The position numbers and the translations under genes are program-made. This document shows, in pieces, positions 15,911-25,376 of a stretch of 64,000 bases of DNA. The notes beneath the pieces were generated by a model. That model made no database searches and had not been told where the DNA came from. It worked only from the letters and a program-made list of their open reading frames with translations. Origin of the DNA: Pseudomonas viridiflava (GTDB lineage: Bacteria > Pseudomonadota > Gammaproteobacteria > Pseudomonadales > Pseudomonadaceae); assembly GCF_900601905.1 (NCBI RefSeq), contig NZ_UWFA01000505.1, forward strand, positions 1 to 64,000, read 5' to 3'. How positions within the stretch are numbered: position 1 is the stretch's first letter; each line of letters begins with the position of its first letter.

Positions 15911-17215
15911 TTAATTGAGATGTTCAACGCGGATCCGGACCACCGGACCAACCACGTCCTGCAAGGCTTCCAGGGCTTCGATGGCATCGTTCATGCGCTG
16001 CTCGATCACACGATGAGTTATCAGAATCATCGGCACCAGGCCGTCCTGTTCTTCGACTTCTTTCTGCATGATCGATTCGATGTTGATGCCCCGCTCCGAC
16101 AGGATGCTCGCCACCTGAGCCAGGACACCGGGGTGATCCTTGGCCTGAATGCGCAGGTAATACGCGCTTTCGCAGGCATCGATGGAGAGAATCGGATGAG
16201 CGGACAGCGAATCAGGCTGGAACGCCAGATGTGGTACGCGGTTTTCCGGATCGGACGTCATCGCCCGTACCACGTCCACCAAATCAGCGATCACCGAAGA
16301 AGCCGTAGGCTCCATGCCAGCACCGGCGCCGTAGAACAACGTCGAGCCAGCGGCATCGCCATTGACCATCACAGCGTTCATCACGCCGTTGACGTTGGCG
16401 ATCAGCCGGTCAGCCGGGATCAGCGTCGGGTGAACACGCAGTTCGATACCGGCGGCAGTGCTGCGCGCCACGCCAAGATGCTTGATGCGATAACCCAGTG
16501 CTTCGGCGTAGTTCACATCTGCAGTGGTCAGTTTGGTAATGCCTTCGGTGTAGGCCTTGTCGAACTGCAGCGGGATGCCAAACGCGATGGACGCCAGGAT
16601 GGTCAGCTTGTGCGCGGCATCGATGCCTTCAACGTCGAACGTCGGATCGGCCTCGGCATAACCCAGCGCCTGAGCTTCTGCCAGGACATCGGGGAACGTG
16701 CGACCCTTCTCGCGCATTTCGGTGAGGATGAAGTTACCCGTGCCGTTGATGATACCGGCCACCCAGTTGATACGATTTGCCGACAAACCTTCACGAATTG
16801 CCTTGATCACCGGGATACCGCCCGCAACCGCAGCTTCAAACGCTACGATTACGCCCTTCTCACGCGCCTTGGCGAAAATCTCGTTACCGTGCACAGCAAT
16901 CAGCGCCTTGTTGGCGGTGACCACGTGCTTGCCGTTTTCAATGGCTTTGAGCACCAGATCGCGGGCTATGGTATAGCCGCCGATCAGTTCAATGACGATA
17001 TCGATTTCAGGGTTGGTTGCCACCGCGAAGACGTCGCTGGTGGTCGGTGTACCGGTAATCTGGCAGTTGGGGTTTGGCGTACGCATGGCAATTTGTGCCA
17101 CTTCGATTCCACGCCCGGCACGGCGGGCAATCTCCTCGGCGTTACGCTGAAGTACGTTGAAGGTACCGCCACCGACAGTACCCAGCCCACAGATGCCTAC
17201 TTTGACCGGATTCAC
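15911..17215 (-). CDS. hom: Homoserine dehydrogenase
   Basis: 434 residues. The N-terminal NAD(P) fold starts with GICGLGTVGGGTF. The catalytic domain includes INGTGNFILTEM, and a C-terminal ACT domain begins near YYLRIQAKDHPGVLAQ and should mediate threonine feedback. It reduces aspartate semialdehyde to homoserine. The start is the GTG at 17213-17215, preceded by GGGGAG at 6 nt spacing; upstream in-frame codons lack a ribosome site. Unlike E. coli ThrA, no aspartokinase domain is fused. Confidence 0.96.
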   Translation of the reverse strand: MNPVKVGICGLGTVGGGTFNVLQRNAEEIARRAGRGIEVAQIAMRTPNPNCQITGTPTTSDVFAVATNPEIDIVIELIGGYTIARDLVLKAIENGKHVVTANKALIAVHGNEIFAKAREKGVIVAFEAAVAGGIPVIKAIREGLSANRINWVAGIINGTGNFILTEMREKGRTFPDVLAEAQALGYAEADPTFDVEGIDAAHKLTILASIAFGIPLQFDKAYTEGITKLTTADVNYAEALGYRIKHLGVARSTAAGIELRVHPTLIPADRLIANVNGVMNAVMVNGDAAGSTLFYGAGAGMEPTASSVIADLVDVVRAMTSDPENRVPHLAFQPDSLSAHPILSIDACESAYYLRIQAKDHPGVLAQVASILSERGINIESIMQKEVEEQDGLVPMILITHRVIEQRMNDAIEALEALQDVVGPVVRIRVEHLN

Positions 17216-17317
17216 TATGAACTCCCCGTAAAACGGCCGGCGCGATGCCGACCGTGAAAACAGCTGCACGTGGCAGTGCAGCTCTCTATTTACCCAACGG
17301 TCACTGGACGCGCTGGT

Positions 17318-18058
17318 TTATTTGGCGCTGAGCGCCAGTTTGGCCACTTGTGCAGCGGGCTGGTAACCCGGAATCAACTGGCCGTCAGCCAAGACGATGG
17401 CCGGCGTGCCGTTCACGCCGATCGATTGGCCCATTTCGAATTGTTTGGTCACAGGGTTGGCGCACTTGGCAGCCTTGATGTCCTTGCCATCGACCATCAG
17501 GTCCATGGCGCCTTTGCGATCCTTGGAACACCACACGGCCTGCAGTTGCTCGTCACCTGGCGAACCCAGGCCCTGACGCGGGAAAGCAACATAGCGCACT
17601 TCAATACCCATCTTGTTCAGCTGCGGCACTTCAGCGTGCAGCTTGTGGCAATACGGGCACGTGGTATCGGTGAACACGGTGATATGCGATTTGGTCTCGC
17701 CGATGGCCGGGTAAACCACCATTTCAGCGGTGGGTATGCCGTTGATGGTTTTGGCGATGGCCAGCCGTTCGGTCTTCTCGGTCAGGTTGACCGGTTTGCC
17801 ATCCTGAATCTGAAACAGGTAACCCTGCATGACGAACTGGCCGTCGGGGCTGGCATACAGCACGCGGCCGCCTTTGAGCTTGACTTCGTACAGGCCGTTC
17901 AAGGGGCTGGCGCCAATGCTTTCGATAGGGAGTTCGAGTTTGAGCGAGTCCAGGGTCTTGCGAATTGCCTGGTCGGCGGCGGCATCGGCCTGAGCGAACA
18001 TGCTGAAGGTACTGGCCAGCGCAACGGCTGCGACGGCGATAATCTGGGTCACGCGCAT
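17318..18058 (-). CDS. dsbC: Thiol:disulfide interchange protein DsbC
   Basis: 246 residues with a signal peptide of about 25 residues. An N-terminal dimerisation domain precedes a thioredoxin fold carrying the CPYC active site at 134-137. A further Cys pair (VWCSK, AKCAN) matches the structural disulfide of DsbC. In the periplasm it isomerises wrong disulfides. The ATG at 18058 follows GAGGAG; the longer frame upstream lacks a signal sequence. Confidence 0.94.
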   Translation of the reverse strand: MRVTQIIAVAAVALASTFSMFAQADAAADQAIRKTLDSLKLELPIESIGASPLNGLYEVKLKGGRVLYASPDGQFVMQGYLFQIQDGKPVNLTEKTERLAIAKTINGIPTAEMVVYPAIGETKSHITVFTDTTCPYCHKLHAEVPQLNKMGIEVRYVAFPRQGLGSPGDEQLQAVWCSKDRKGAMDLMVDGKDIKAAKCANPVTKQFEMGQSIGVNGTPAIVLADGQLIPGYQPAAQVAKLALSAK

Positions 18059-18210
18059 GAAAACTCCTCGGGCGGTGGGCAGGCAGGCTGTGTCGACAAA
18101 AACGGACATGCGCGTGCATCTGCGAAACCGCCAAAGACTACCACATAAGCCCCGTAACACCGACCCGCCGTAATGCAAGACTGTTCCGATTTTGTCGGTA
18201 TTTTTTCGTC

Positions 18211-19107
18211 TCAGCCGCGTGGATGATGCTTGCTGTGCATGTCCTGCAGACGAGCGCGGGCAACATGGGTGTAAATCTGCGTCGTGGACAGATCACTGTG
18301 GCCGAGCAGCATCTGCACCACGCGCAAGTCCGCACCATGATTGAGCAGATGCGTGGCGAACGCATGACGCAACGTGTGCGGCGACAGCGATTTGCTGATA
18401 CCGGCGACCAGCGCCTGATGCTTGATCCGATGCCAGAAGGTCTGGCGGGTCATCTGCTCACCCCGCAGGCTGGGGAATAATACGTCGCTGGGACGCCCGC
18501 CCAGCAATTCGTCACGGGCACCGCGCATGTAACGTTCGATCCAGACGATGGCCTCCTCCCCTATCGGCACCAGCCGCTCCTTGCTGCCTTTGCCCATGAC
18601 CCGCAGCACGCCCTGGCGCAGATTGACCTGCTCCAGCGTCAGGCTGATCAGTTCAGTCACTCGCAGCCCACAGGCGTAAAGCACTTCAAGCATGGCCTTG
18701 TCGCGCTGACCAATGGCTTCGCTAAGGTCAGGCGCTGCCAGCAGCGCTTCGACATCGGCTTCCGACAGGGACTTGGGCAACGGCCTGCCCAGTTGTGGCA
18801 TGTCGACCTGCAAGGTCGGATCGACAGAGATCAGCTTTTCCCGGAGCAGATAGCGATAGAAGCCACGCACCCCGGAGAGAAAACGGGCGGTGGAGCGCGG
18901 CTTGTAAGCCTTGTCCACACGCCAGGCGAGATGATCGAGGATGGCTTCGCGCCCGACATTGATCAGCGCCAGCCCTTTCTCCTGCAACCAGCCATTGAAC
19001 AGGGCAAGATCGCTGCGATAAGCATCGCGGGTGTTATCCGACAGGCCCTTTTCCAGCCAGAGGGCATCGAGAAACCGGTCGATCAGTGGATCATCGATAG
19101 CAGACAT
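18211..19107 (-). CDS. xerD: Site-specific tyrosine recombinase XerD
   Basis: 298 residues, the same as E. coli XerD. Catalytic residues fall at R149, a Lys near 173, H244, R247, H270 and Tyr279 (TTQIYTHV). With XerC it resolves chromosome dimers at dif under FtsK control. The xerD-dsbC-hom-thrC gene order is the one I recall for Pseudomonas. No dif-like site was noticed in the window. Confidence 0.96.
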   Translation of the reverse strand: MSAIDDPLIDRFLDALWLEKGLSDNTRDAYRSDLALFNGWLQEKGLALINVGREAILDHLAWRVDKAYKPRSTARFLSGVRGFYRYLLREKLISVDPTLQVDMPQLGRPLPKSLSEADVEALLAAPDLSEAIGQRDKAMLEVLYACGLRVTELISLTLEQVNLRQGVLRVMGKGSKERLVPIGEEAIVWIERYMRGARDELLGGRPSDVLFPSLRGEQMTRQTFWHRIKHQALVAGISKSLSPHTLRHAFATHLLNHGADLRVVQMLLGHSDLSTTQIYTHVARARLQDMHSKHHPRG

Positions 19108-19172
19108 AAATATTCGCGCTTGTGCAGTGAAGCATGGGCATCACAGGCCGGAAACAATAGAACTCCAGGCAC

Positions 19173-19202
19173 AAAAAAGCAGCCCGAAGGCTGCCTTTTT
19201 TT
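19173..19202 (-). terminator. Terminator of the rpsP-rplS operon (bidirectional)
   Basis: GCAGCC-CGAA-GGCTGC stem-loop with a run of six A on one side and seven T on the other. It works in either direction and lies just past the rplS stop. Confidence 0.9.
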
Positions 19203-19219
19203 GCATCAGAAAACTGTAC

Positions 19220-19570
19220 TCAGGACAGTTTTTCCTTGATGCGAGCTGCTTTACCGGACAGGTCACGCAGGTAGTACAGTTTGGCTTTGCGAACGTCACC
19301 GCGACGTTTCACAGCCAGGCTGTCGATTTGCGGGCTGTAGGTCTGGAAAGTACGCTCAACGCCAACACCGTTGGAGATTTTACGAACAGTGAAAGCACTG
19401 TTCACGCCACGGTTACGCTTGGCAATTACTACGCCTTCGAACGCCTGCAGACGCGCGCGGTCGCCTTCCTTCACTTTCACCTGAACGACAACAGTGTCGC
19501 CCGGGGCAAAGGTAGGGATCTCTTTGGTCATCTGCTCTGCTTCGAGTGCAAGAATGATTTTGTTAGTCAT
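19220..19570 (-). CDS. rplS: 50S ribosomal protein L19
   Basis: 116 residues, basic, with the RKISNGVGVERTF and KLYYLRDLSGKAARIKE segments of L19. It lies at the 30S-50S interface. Last gene of the conserved rpsP-rimM-trmD-rplS operon. Confidence 0.97.
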   Translation of the reverse strand: MTNKIILALEAEQMTKEIPTFAPGDTVVVQVKVKEGDRARLQAFEGVVIAKRNRGVNSAFTVRKISNGVGVERTFQTYSPQIDSLAVKRRGDVRKAKLYYLRDLSGKAARIKEKLS

Positions 19571-19612
19571 GCTGTGCTCCTAAGGTAAATCGTCGGATCT
19601 ACCATCGATACG

Positions 19613-20365
19613 TTAACTATCGTCCCGTTCGCGGATGTATTCCGCGAGCAGCTTCTTCTCTTCTCCAGAAAGCGAGCGGCTTTCCAGAAGATCGGCGCGT
19701 CGTTCATAGGTCCGCCCAAGGGACTGCTGTAAACGCCAACGCCGGATGTGTGCGTGATTACCACTCAGTAACACGTCGGGAACACGCTGATCCACATACA
19801 CCTCCGGTCGGGTGTAATGCGGGCAATCCAGCAGACCGTCCGTGAAGGAATCTTCCTCCGCGGAGTCCGCATGCCCTAAAGCTCCAGGCAGCAGTCGCGT
19901 AACCGCATCGATCAGTACCATCGCCGGCAGCTCGCCACCGGAAAGTACATAGTCACCAATCGACCACTCTTCATCGACATGAGCTTCAATGAAACGCTCG
20001 TCAATGCCTTCATAACGACCGGCGATGAGGATAATTGCTTCCTCCTGCGCCAGTTCGCGTACCGCAGACTGATTCAGCTGGCGGCCTTGTGGCGATAGGT
20101 AAATCACCTTCGCCGCATCCCCTGCCGCTTGCCTGGCGTGAACCAGAGCATCTTCAAGGGGCTTGATCTTCATCACCATGCCCGGACCACCGCCAAATGG
20201 GCGATCATCCACAGTGTGATGTCGATCCGTGGTGTAGTCCCGCGGATTCCAACAGGTCAGCTGCAACAGCCCCTGTTTCACCGCACGGCTGGTAATGCCG
20301 TAGTCGCTGATGGCGGAAAACATCTCGGGAAACAGACTGATCACTTCTATGCGCAGGCTAGCCAT
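19613..20365 (-). CDS. trmD: tRNA (guanine-37-N1)-methyltransferase TrmD
   Basis: 250 residues. The SAM-binding trefoil-knot region is VLSGGELPAMVLIDAVTRLLPG, and the N-terminal ISLFPEMFSAISDYGITSRA is characteristic. It methylates G37 next to the anticodon and prevents +1 frameshifting. The gap to rimM is only 3 nt, so the two are co-translated. Confidence 0.97.
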   Translation of the reverse strand: MASLRIEVISLFPEMFSAISDYGITSRAVKQGLLQLTCWNPRDYTTDRHHTVDDRPFGGGPGMVMKIKPLEDALVHARQAAGDAAKVIYLSPQGRQLNQSAVRELAQEEAIILIAGRYEGIDERFIEAHVDEEWSIGDYVLSGGELPAMVLIDAVTRLLPGALGHADSAEEDSFTDGLLDCPHYTRPEVYVDQRVPDVLLSGNHAHIRRWRLQQSLGRTYERRADLLESRSLSGEEKKLLAEYIRERDDS

Positions 20366-20368
20366 CGC

Positions 20369-20905
20369 TTAGAAGTCCGCGTCCCAATCCACCTTCATCT
20401 CGCCGGCTACCAGATCGACTGCCAACACGCATTGCTCTGTATAGGGCAACAGGCGTTCGCGATCATCCAGGCTGCCTGCGCAGGGCTTGACCACCATTAC
20501 ATCGTTCGAGCCGGTCTCCAACAGGTGATCGATCTTCCCGAGCATTTGCCCAAGTTGGTCGATGACCTTAAGACCTTCCAGCTGGTACCAGTAGTACTCG
20601 CCGTCAGTCAGATCAGGGAACAGGTTACGCGGCACGCAGATTTCAAAACCGGACAGAAGACGGGCTTCCTCGCGGTCATCGAGACCTTTGAGCTTTGCGA
20701 CCAGGAACTTGTTTTGCAAGCGTCCGCTGACCAGCTCTACCTGTTTAACGCTGCCTTCGCGCCGAAGCGTCCAGGTTTTGTAATCCAACAGGTTTCCAAT
20801 CGGATCAGTAAAGGAAAAGACCTTCACTTCGCCGCGAACGCCATGAACCGAGTAAATCTTGCCAATGACGATCAAGTCGTCGGCAGTCGTTGGCGCCGCG
20901 TTCAT
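20369..20905 (-). CDS. rimM: Ribosome maturation factor RimM
   Basis: 178 residues. The N-terminal barrel contains IGKIYSVHGVRGEVKV, and the C-terminal PRC-barrel includes EYYWYQLEGLKV. It assists 16S 3' domain assembly by binding S19. Five nt separate it from rpsP. Confidence 0.96.
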   Translation of the reverse strand: MNAAPTTADDLIVIGKIYSVHGVRGEVKVFSFTDPIGNLLDYKTWTLRREGSVKQVELVSGRLQNKFLVAKLKGLDDREEARLLSGFEICVPRNLFPDLTDGEYYWYQLEGLKVIDQLGQMLGKIDHLLETGSNDVMVVKPCAGSLDDRERLLPYTEQCVLAVDLVAGEMKVDWDADF

Positions 20906-20910
20906 ATTGC

Positions 20911-21168
20911 TCAGGCCGCGACCTTGGTCTTGGCGTGATCTTTCAACAACTGAGCTACGCGCTCGGAAGTTTGTGCACCTACGCTCAACCAGTAGTTCAG
21001 ACGCTCTTCGTTCACGGACAAACGAACTTCCTGACCACGGGCAACCGGGTTGAAGAAGCCAATCTGCTCTTTGTGTGAACCGTCGCGCGCATTGCGGCTA
21101 TCGGTAACAGTCAGGTGGTAAAACGGGCGCTTTTTGGAGCCGCCCAGGGCAAGACGAATGGTTAGCAT
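20911..21168 (-). CDS. rpsP: 30S ribosomal protein S16
   Basis: 85 residues starting MLTIRLALGGSKKRPFY, the S16 signature. The ATG at 21168 is chosen by that signature; the open frame upstream is not conserved. First gene of the four-gene operon. Confidence 0.97.
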   Translation of the reverse strand: MLTIRLALGGSKKRPFYHLTVTDSRNARDGSHKEQIGFFNPVARGQEVRLSVNEERLNYWLSVGAQTSERVAQLLKDHAKTKVAA

Positions 21169-21240
21169 TGAACATCGTTCCTGTAGTCGGTGCTGCAAAT
21201 CTAAGATGCACAGCGGGCATAGGTGCCCGAAAGGCCGCAT

Positions 21241-21268
21241 ATTCTAAGGAATATCCCGACTTTTGCAA
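21241..21268 (-). promoter_or_regulatory. Sigma-70 promoter of the rpsP-rimM-trmD-rplS operon
   Basis: On the minus strand, TTGCAA (21263-21268) and TAGAAT (21241-21246) are 16 bp apart, about 75 bp before the rpsP ATG. The leader carries a CGGGCA/TGCCCG hairpin. Confidence 0.6.
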
Positions 21269-21389
21269 ATGTCTTTTTCCGGCGCCTATTGGCATGCCAT
21301 CCAGATTTGCCAGGGAGCCGTCAGTATCGACGGCAGGTGTGGGCCCGCAAGGCGGGCATTTGCGAGAGGTTTCCCTCCCTTGTGGCGTG

Positions 21390-21411
21390 GCGTGCAGATC
21401 GATCTGCACGC
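21390..21411 (-). terminator. 22-bp perfect palindrome just after ffh
   Basis: GCGTGCAGATC/GATCTGCACGC is a perfect palindrome 7 bp past the ffh stop. It has no adjacent T-tract. A second GCCCGC/GCGGGC hairpin lies at about 21336-21350. It may act as an RNA end-stabilising hairpin rather than a classic terminator. Confidence 0.45.
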
Positions 21412-21417
21412 GTTGCA

Positions 21418-22794
21418 TCACATCTTTGGCATGCCGCCGCCGGGCAACATTCCGCCCATGCCGCGCATCATTTTCTGCATTCCGCCTTTGGCGGAGAATT
21501 TCTTCATCATCTTCTGCATCTGCTTATGCTGCTTGATCAGACGCCCGATGTCCTGAACCTGGGTGCCCGAACCCTGAGAAATGCGACGCTTGCGCGAACC
21601 GCTGATCAGGTCTGGGTCACGACGCTCGGCCGGTGTCATCGAATTGATGATGGCTTCCATCTGTTTGAATTGTTTCTCTGCCGCGCCCTGGGCATTGCCC
21701 ATTTGCGACAGATTGACGCCGCCAATGCTCGGCAGTTTGTCCATGAGCCCACCAAGGCCGCCCATGTTTTTCATCTGTTGCAGCTGATCGCGGAAGTCTT
21801 CGAGATCGAAGCCTTTGCCTTTCTTCAGCTTTTTGGCCAGTTTGTCGGCCTTGTCTTTGTCGAGGGTCTGTTCGGCCTGCTCGATCAGGCTGAGCACATC
21901 GCCCATGCCCAGGATGCGTGAAGCGATACGGTCCGGGTGGAACGGTTCGAGCGCGTCGCTCTTCTCGCCCATACCGATGAACTTGATCGGCTTGCCGGTA
22001 ATCGCCCGCACGGACAATGCGGCACCGCCACGGGCGTCGCCATCGACCTTGGTCAGAATCACACCGGTCAGCGGCAGCGCATCGCCAAAGGCCTTGGCCG
22101 TATTGGCCGCGTCCTGGCCGGTCATGGCGTCAACCACGAACAGGGTTTCAGCAGGTTTGACCGCCGCGTGCAGGCCCTGAATCTCACCCATCATCTCGAC
22201 ATCGATGTGCAGACGACCCGCCGTATCGACGATCACCACATCGATGAACTTGAGCTTGGCTTCCTTGATAGCTGCCTGAGCGATATCAATCGGCTTCTGG
22301 CTGATATCGGAGGCGAAGAACGTGACGCCGATGTCGTTGGCCAGGGTTTCGAGCTGTTTGATGGCCGCAGGACGGTAAACGTCCACCGAGACCACCATGA
22401 CGGTTTTCTTCTTGCGCTCCTTGAGGAACTTGGCCAGCTTGCCCGCAGTGGTGGTTTTACCCGCACCCTGCAAACCTGCCATCAGGATGACTGCTGGAGG
22501 CGTGACGGCCAGGCTCAGCTCTTCGTTGGCGGCCCCCATCATGTCTTCCAGTTCAGCTTGGACGATCTTCACGAACGCCTGGCCCGGCGTCAGGCTGCGC
22601 GACACTTCCGTGCCGACAGCGCGCTCCTTGACCTTGTTGACGAAGTCTTTGACCACCGGCAAGGCAACGTCGGCTTCGAGCAAAGCCATACGCACTTCGC
22701 GCAAGGTGTCTTTGATGTTGTCCTCGGTCAGCTTCGCCTTGCCAGTGACATGGCGCAGCGTCTGCGAGAGACGGTCTGTCAGATTTTCAAACAT
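21418..22794 (-). CDS. ffh: Signal recognition particle protein Ffh
   Basis: 458 residues. The order is an N domain, a G domain with GLQGAGKTTTAGKLA, DTAGRLHID and TKVDGDARGG, then a Met-rich M domain (MKNMGGLGGLMDKLP and the C-terminal MQKMMRGMGGMLPGGGMPKM). It binds 4.5S RNA and targets nascent membrane proteins to FtsY. Divergent from the ypjD-like gene, as in E. coli. Confidence 0.97.
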   Translation of the reverse strand: MFENLTDRLSQTLRHVTGKAKLTEDNIKDTLREVRMALLEADVALPVVKDFVNKVKERAVGTEVSRSLTPGQAFVKIVQAELEDMMGAANEELSLAVTPPAVILMAGLQGAGKTTTAGKLAKFLKERKKKTVMVVSVDVYRPAAIKQLETLANDIGVTFFASDISQKPIDIAQAAIKEAKLKFIDVVIVDTAGRLHIDVEMMGEIQGLHAAVKPAETLFVVDAMTGQDAANTAKAFGDALPLTGVILTKVDGDARGGAALSVRAITGKPIKFIGMGEKSDALEPFHPDRIASRILGMGDVLSLIEQAEQTLDKDKADKLAKKLKKGKGFDLEDFRDQLQQMKNMGGLGGLMDKLPSIGGVNLSQMGNAQGAAEKQFKQMEAIINSMTPAERRDPDLISGSRKRRISQGSGTQVQDIGRLIKQHKQMQKMMKKFSAKGGMQKMMRGMGGMLPGGGMPKM

Positions 22795-22891
22795 GCGCGA
22801 TCCTTTCAGGCTCTTGTCGAACCCCGGTTGGTGCGGCCCGGCCTGTATTAAATATGGCGCTCGGCGAGCCTGCGGCTTGAGCAGGTCGCGG

Positions 22892-22920
22892 ATTATAGCG
22901 AAGACTCTGCTGGACGGACA
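22892..22920 (-). promoter_or_regulatory. Sigma-70 promoter candidate for ffh
   Basis: On the minus strand a perfect TATAAT (22892-22897) lies 17 bp from a weak -35, TGTCCG (22915-22920), about 98 bp before the ffh ATG. Confidence 0.5.
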
Positions 22921-23004
22921 CCACGGAGTCTGCTTCTGTGGTCTTTCGTGAAATGTCGGTTCTATGCCAAACTCAGCGCCTTTGCGGCCCGTCCATCAGG
23001 ATTT

Positions 23005-23817
23005 ATGTTCCCTTTGCCACCCAGCCTGCTACCCAGCCTCGCCGCCGCCTGCCTTTATGCCGCTGCGACAATCTATCAAGGCATCCGCCTCAGCCAGGCC
23101 ACACGCGCCGACAAACGGCTGCTTTGCCTGCTTGGCACACTGGCAGTGGTGGCGCATGCATTCGGACTGTTCTCGCAGTTGATTCGTCCGATCGGGCTTG
23201 GCCTGGACTTCTTTAGCGCCGCCAGCCTGATTGCAGTGGCGGTCATCGCCCTGACCCTGCTCGCGACTGTGCGCATCCCGGTGGAAAATCTTCTGGTGCT
23301 GCTGTTCCCGCTGGGATTGATCACGGTACTGCTCGCGCAATTCGCGCCAGCAGGCACGGTACAACCCATTGTGGAAGAGCCCGGCATTCTCAGCCATATC
23401 CTGCTGTCGATCCTGGCCTACGGCATGTTCACCATTGCGGTATTTCAAGCCTTGCTGCTGCTGGTTCAGGATTACCAGCTCAAGCACAAGCATCCTTCCG
23501 GGCTGATCAAGAATTTCCCGCCCCTGCAAACCATGGAAAGCCTGCTGTTCGGCTTTCTGTGGGCTGGCTGGGCGCTGCTTTCGCTGTCACTGATTTCCGG
23601 CTGGCTGTTTGTCGAGAACCTGTTCGCCCAGCATCTGGTGCACAAGACCCTGCTGGCCTGCCTGGCCTGGGTGGTGTTCAGCGTGCTGCTGTGGGGACGC
23701 AACCGGCTCGGCTGGCGTGGACACAAGGCTATCCGCTGGACCCTGGGCGGCTTCTGCCTGCTGATGCTGGCCTATTTCGGCAGCAAGCTGGTACGCGAAT
23801 TTATTCTGCACATCTGA
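23005..23817 (+). CDS. ypjD: CcsA/HemX-type inner membrane protein (YpjD-like)
   Basis: 270 residues with about eight hydrophobic segments, resembling the cytochrome c assembly (CcsA) fold. The conserved His and Trp pattern includes LSHILLSILAYGMF and FLWAGWALLSLSLISGW. In E. coli the neighbour of ffh is YpjD, of unknown exact role, and the order is the same here. The ATG at 23005 has AGG just upstream. A GTG at 22948 would add 19 residues that do not look like a membrane start. Confidence 0.85.
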   Translation: MFPLPPSLLPSLAAACLYAAATIYQGIRLSQATRADKRLLCLLGTLAVVAHAFGLFSQLIRPIGLGLDFFSAASLIAVAVIALTLLATVRIPVENLLVLLFPLGLITVLLAQFAPAGTVQPIVEEPGILSHILLSILAYGMFTIAVFQALLLLVQDYQLKHKHPSGLIKNFPPLQTMESLLFGFLWAGWALLSLSLISGWLFVENLFAQHLVHKTLLACLAWVVFSVLLWGRNRLGWRGHKAIRWTLGGFCLLMLAYFGSKLVREFILHI

Positions 23818-23830
23818 CGGCCCGCTGATT

Positions 23831-25087
23831 ATGGATAATTTGCCAATCGGCCCTCTGCTGGGCGTCGTGACCCTGCTGATCCTGTGGTCCGCACTGTTTA
23901 CAGCCATCGAAGCCGCTCATCAGCAGCTTCGGGTATTGCGCAGAGCCGACCGGCGTTTCAGCGCCGCGCTGCCAAGGCTTGAATTCAAGCTGGCCAGCCT
24001 GATTTTCAGCAACACCCTGGTCAAAGTGCTGGTCACCGTCATCGCCACCCTGCTGGCAGTCAATTACTGGTTCTATAACGGCCCCACGCTCGCCTGGATC
24101 GCAGTCACCAGCGTGACGCTGATCTTCGCCGAGCTGATCCCGCGCCGACTTGCAGCGCGCCATCCGGCCGCCATCGTACACATGGCAAACGGCCTGTTGC
24201 GTCTGCCGATGAAGATTGTCTGGCCGCTAGCCTGGGTGTTCAGCGTTGTCGCCAGCACTTTGCTGCGGCCTTTTGCGAGAAATCACCAGCCAGCCGCCCA
24301 ACAAGATGTCGATCAGGAGTTGCCGCAAGATGTACATGACGTGCATCACGACGGCGTCAACCAGCACCACCCTGACCGCTCACCCGTGCTGTCAGGCATT
24401 CATGCGCTGGACAGCATTACCGTCAATGACATCCTCGTGCCGCGCAGTGAAGTGGACGGCGTCAATCTGGACGATCCCATCGAGCAGATCATTGAACGCC
24501 TGATCATTTCCCGGCACACCCGCCTGCCGGTCTATCACAACGATATCAACCAGGTTCAGGGCGTACTCAATACCCGGCAGATCAGCCACCTGTTGCCCAA
24601 GGCGCAACTGACCAAGGAAGCATTGCTGGCTGCCTGCTACGAGCCTTATTTCGTGCCGGAAAGCACGCCTCTGCAACTGCAATTGCTGAACTTCCACAAG
24701 CAGCAGCGCCGCCTTGGCGTGGTGGTCGATGAATATGGCGAAGTGCTGGGCATCGTCAGCCTGGAAGACATTCTCGAAGAAATCGTTGGCGAATTCGAAA
24801 ATGAACAGACACTGGATAACCCGCACATTCATCCTCAGGCCGATGGTCGGCTGGTGGTCGATGGTGCGGCATCAATCCGCGATCTGAATAGAAGCCTGGG
24901 CTGGCACCTGCCCTCCGATGGGCCGAAAACCTTGAACGGGCTGGTCACCGAAGCACTGGAAACCATCCCTGAAAGCGCCGTATGCCTGAAAATAGGCCCG
25001 TATCGCCTGGAAATCCTGCAGACCGAGGATAACCGCGTCAGCCGGGTATTGATGTGGCAGAACACAGCGACCCGCGCCGTCAATTAA
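23831..25087 (+). CDS. yfjD: CNNM/CBS-domain transporter of the HlyC/CorC family (YfjD-like)
   Basis: 418 residues. The order is an N-terminal CNNM (DUF21) membrane domain with about four helices (1-150), a His-rich cytoplasmic linker (HDVHHDGVNQHHPDR near 165-180), a CBS pair (about 195-320, including VVVDEYGEVLGIVSLEDILEE), and a C-terminal transporter-associated domain. This family is linked to Mg2+/Co2+ export or tolerance. It follows the ypjD-like gene by 13 nt, matching E. coli order. The His-rich linker could bind metal; that is inference. Confidence 0.88.
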   Translation: MDNLPIGPLLGVVTLLILWSALFTAIEAAHQQLRVLRRADRRFSAALPRLEFKLASLIFSNTLVKVLVTVIATLLAVNYWFYNGPTLAWIAVTSVTLIFAELIPRRLAARHPAAIVHMANGLLRLPMKIVWPLAWVFSVVASTLLRPFARNHQPAAQQDVDQELPQDVHDVHHDGVNQHHPDRSPVLSGIHALDSITVNDILVPRSEVDGVNLDDPIEQIIERLIISRHTRLPVYHNDINQVQGVLNTRQISHLLPKAQLTKEALLAACYEPYFVPESTPLQLQLLNFHKQQRRLGVVVDEYGEVLGIVSLEDILEEIVGEFENEQTLDNPHIHPQADGRLVVDGAASIRDLNRSLGWHLPSDGPKTLNGLVTEALETIPESAVCLKIGPYRLEILQTEDNRVSRVLMWQNTATRAVN

Positions 25088-25101
25088 GCGCGATCAGGCT
25101 C

Positions 25102-25131
25102 TTGTTATGCACACGACGGCCTTCCTATAAT
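25102..25131 (+). promoter_or_regulatory. Sigma-70 promoter upstream of the MFS gene
   Basis: TTGTTA (25102-25107) and a perfect TATAAT (25126-25131) with an 18-bp spacer. Transcription would start near 25138, about 240 nt before the MFS start. Confidence 0.6.
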
Positions 25132-25376
25132 CGACCGGCTTATCCAGCCCGCCGATCCGTGTGTTACCCGCACCGCCTGTGATCCGGCCAGTCACTCAGC
25201 CTGATATGTCCGAGCTTTTCCCTGGCCCTGCCTTATCCCAGGCATGAGCCATGCCCCCCCCGCCCCTATCCGGGCTAACCTGATCAGCGCTGTACTCACA
25301 ATAATTAATGTTTGCCGTCGTGGCGCGTCATTGCTGACGAGGATCGACAGGCGAAATGACTGTCAGGGATATCCGT

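Noticed and set aside
25132..25376. tRNA or known riboswitch in the MFS leader
   Set aside because: No cloverleaf, T-loop or familiar aptamer core could be recognised.
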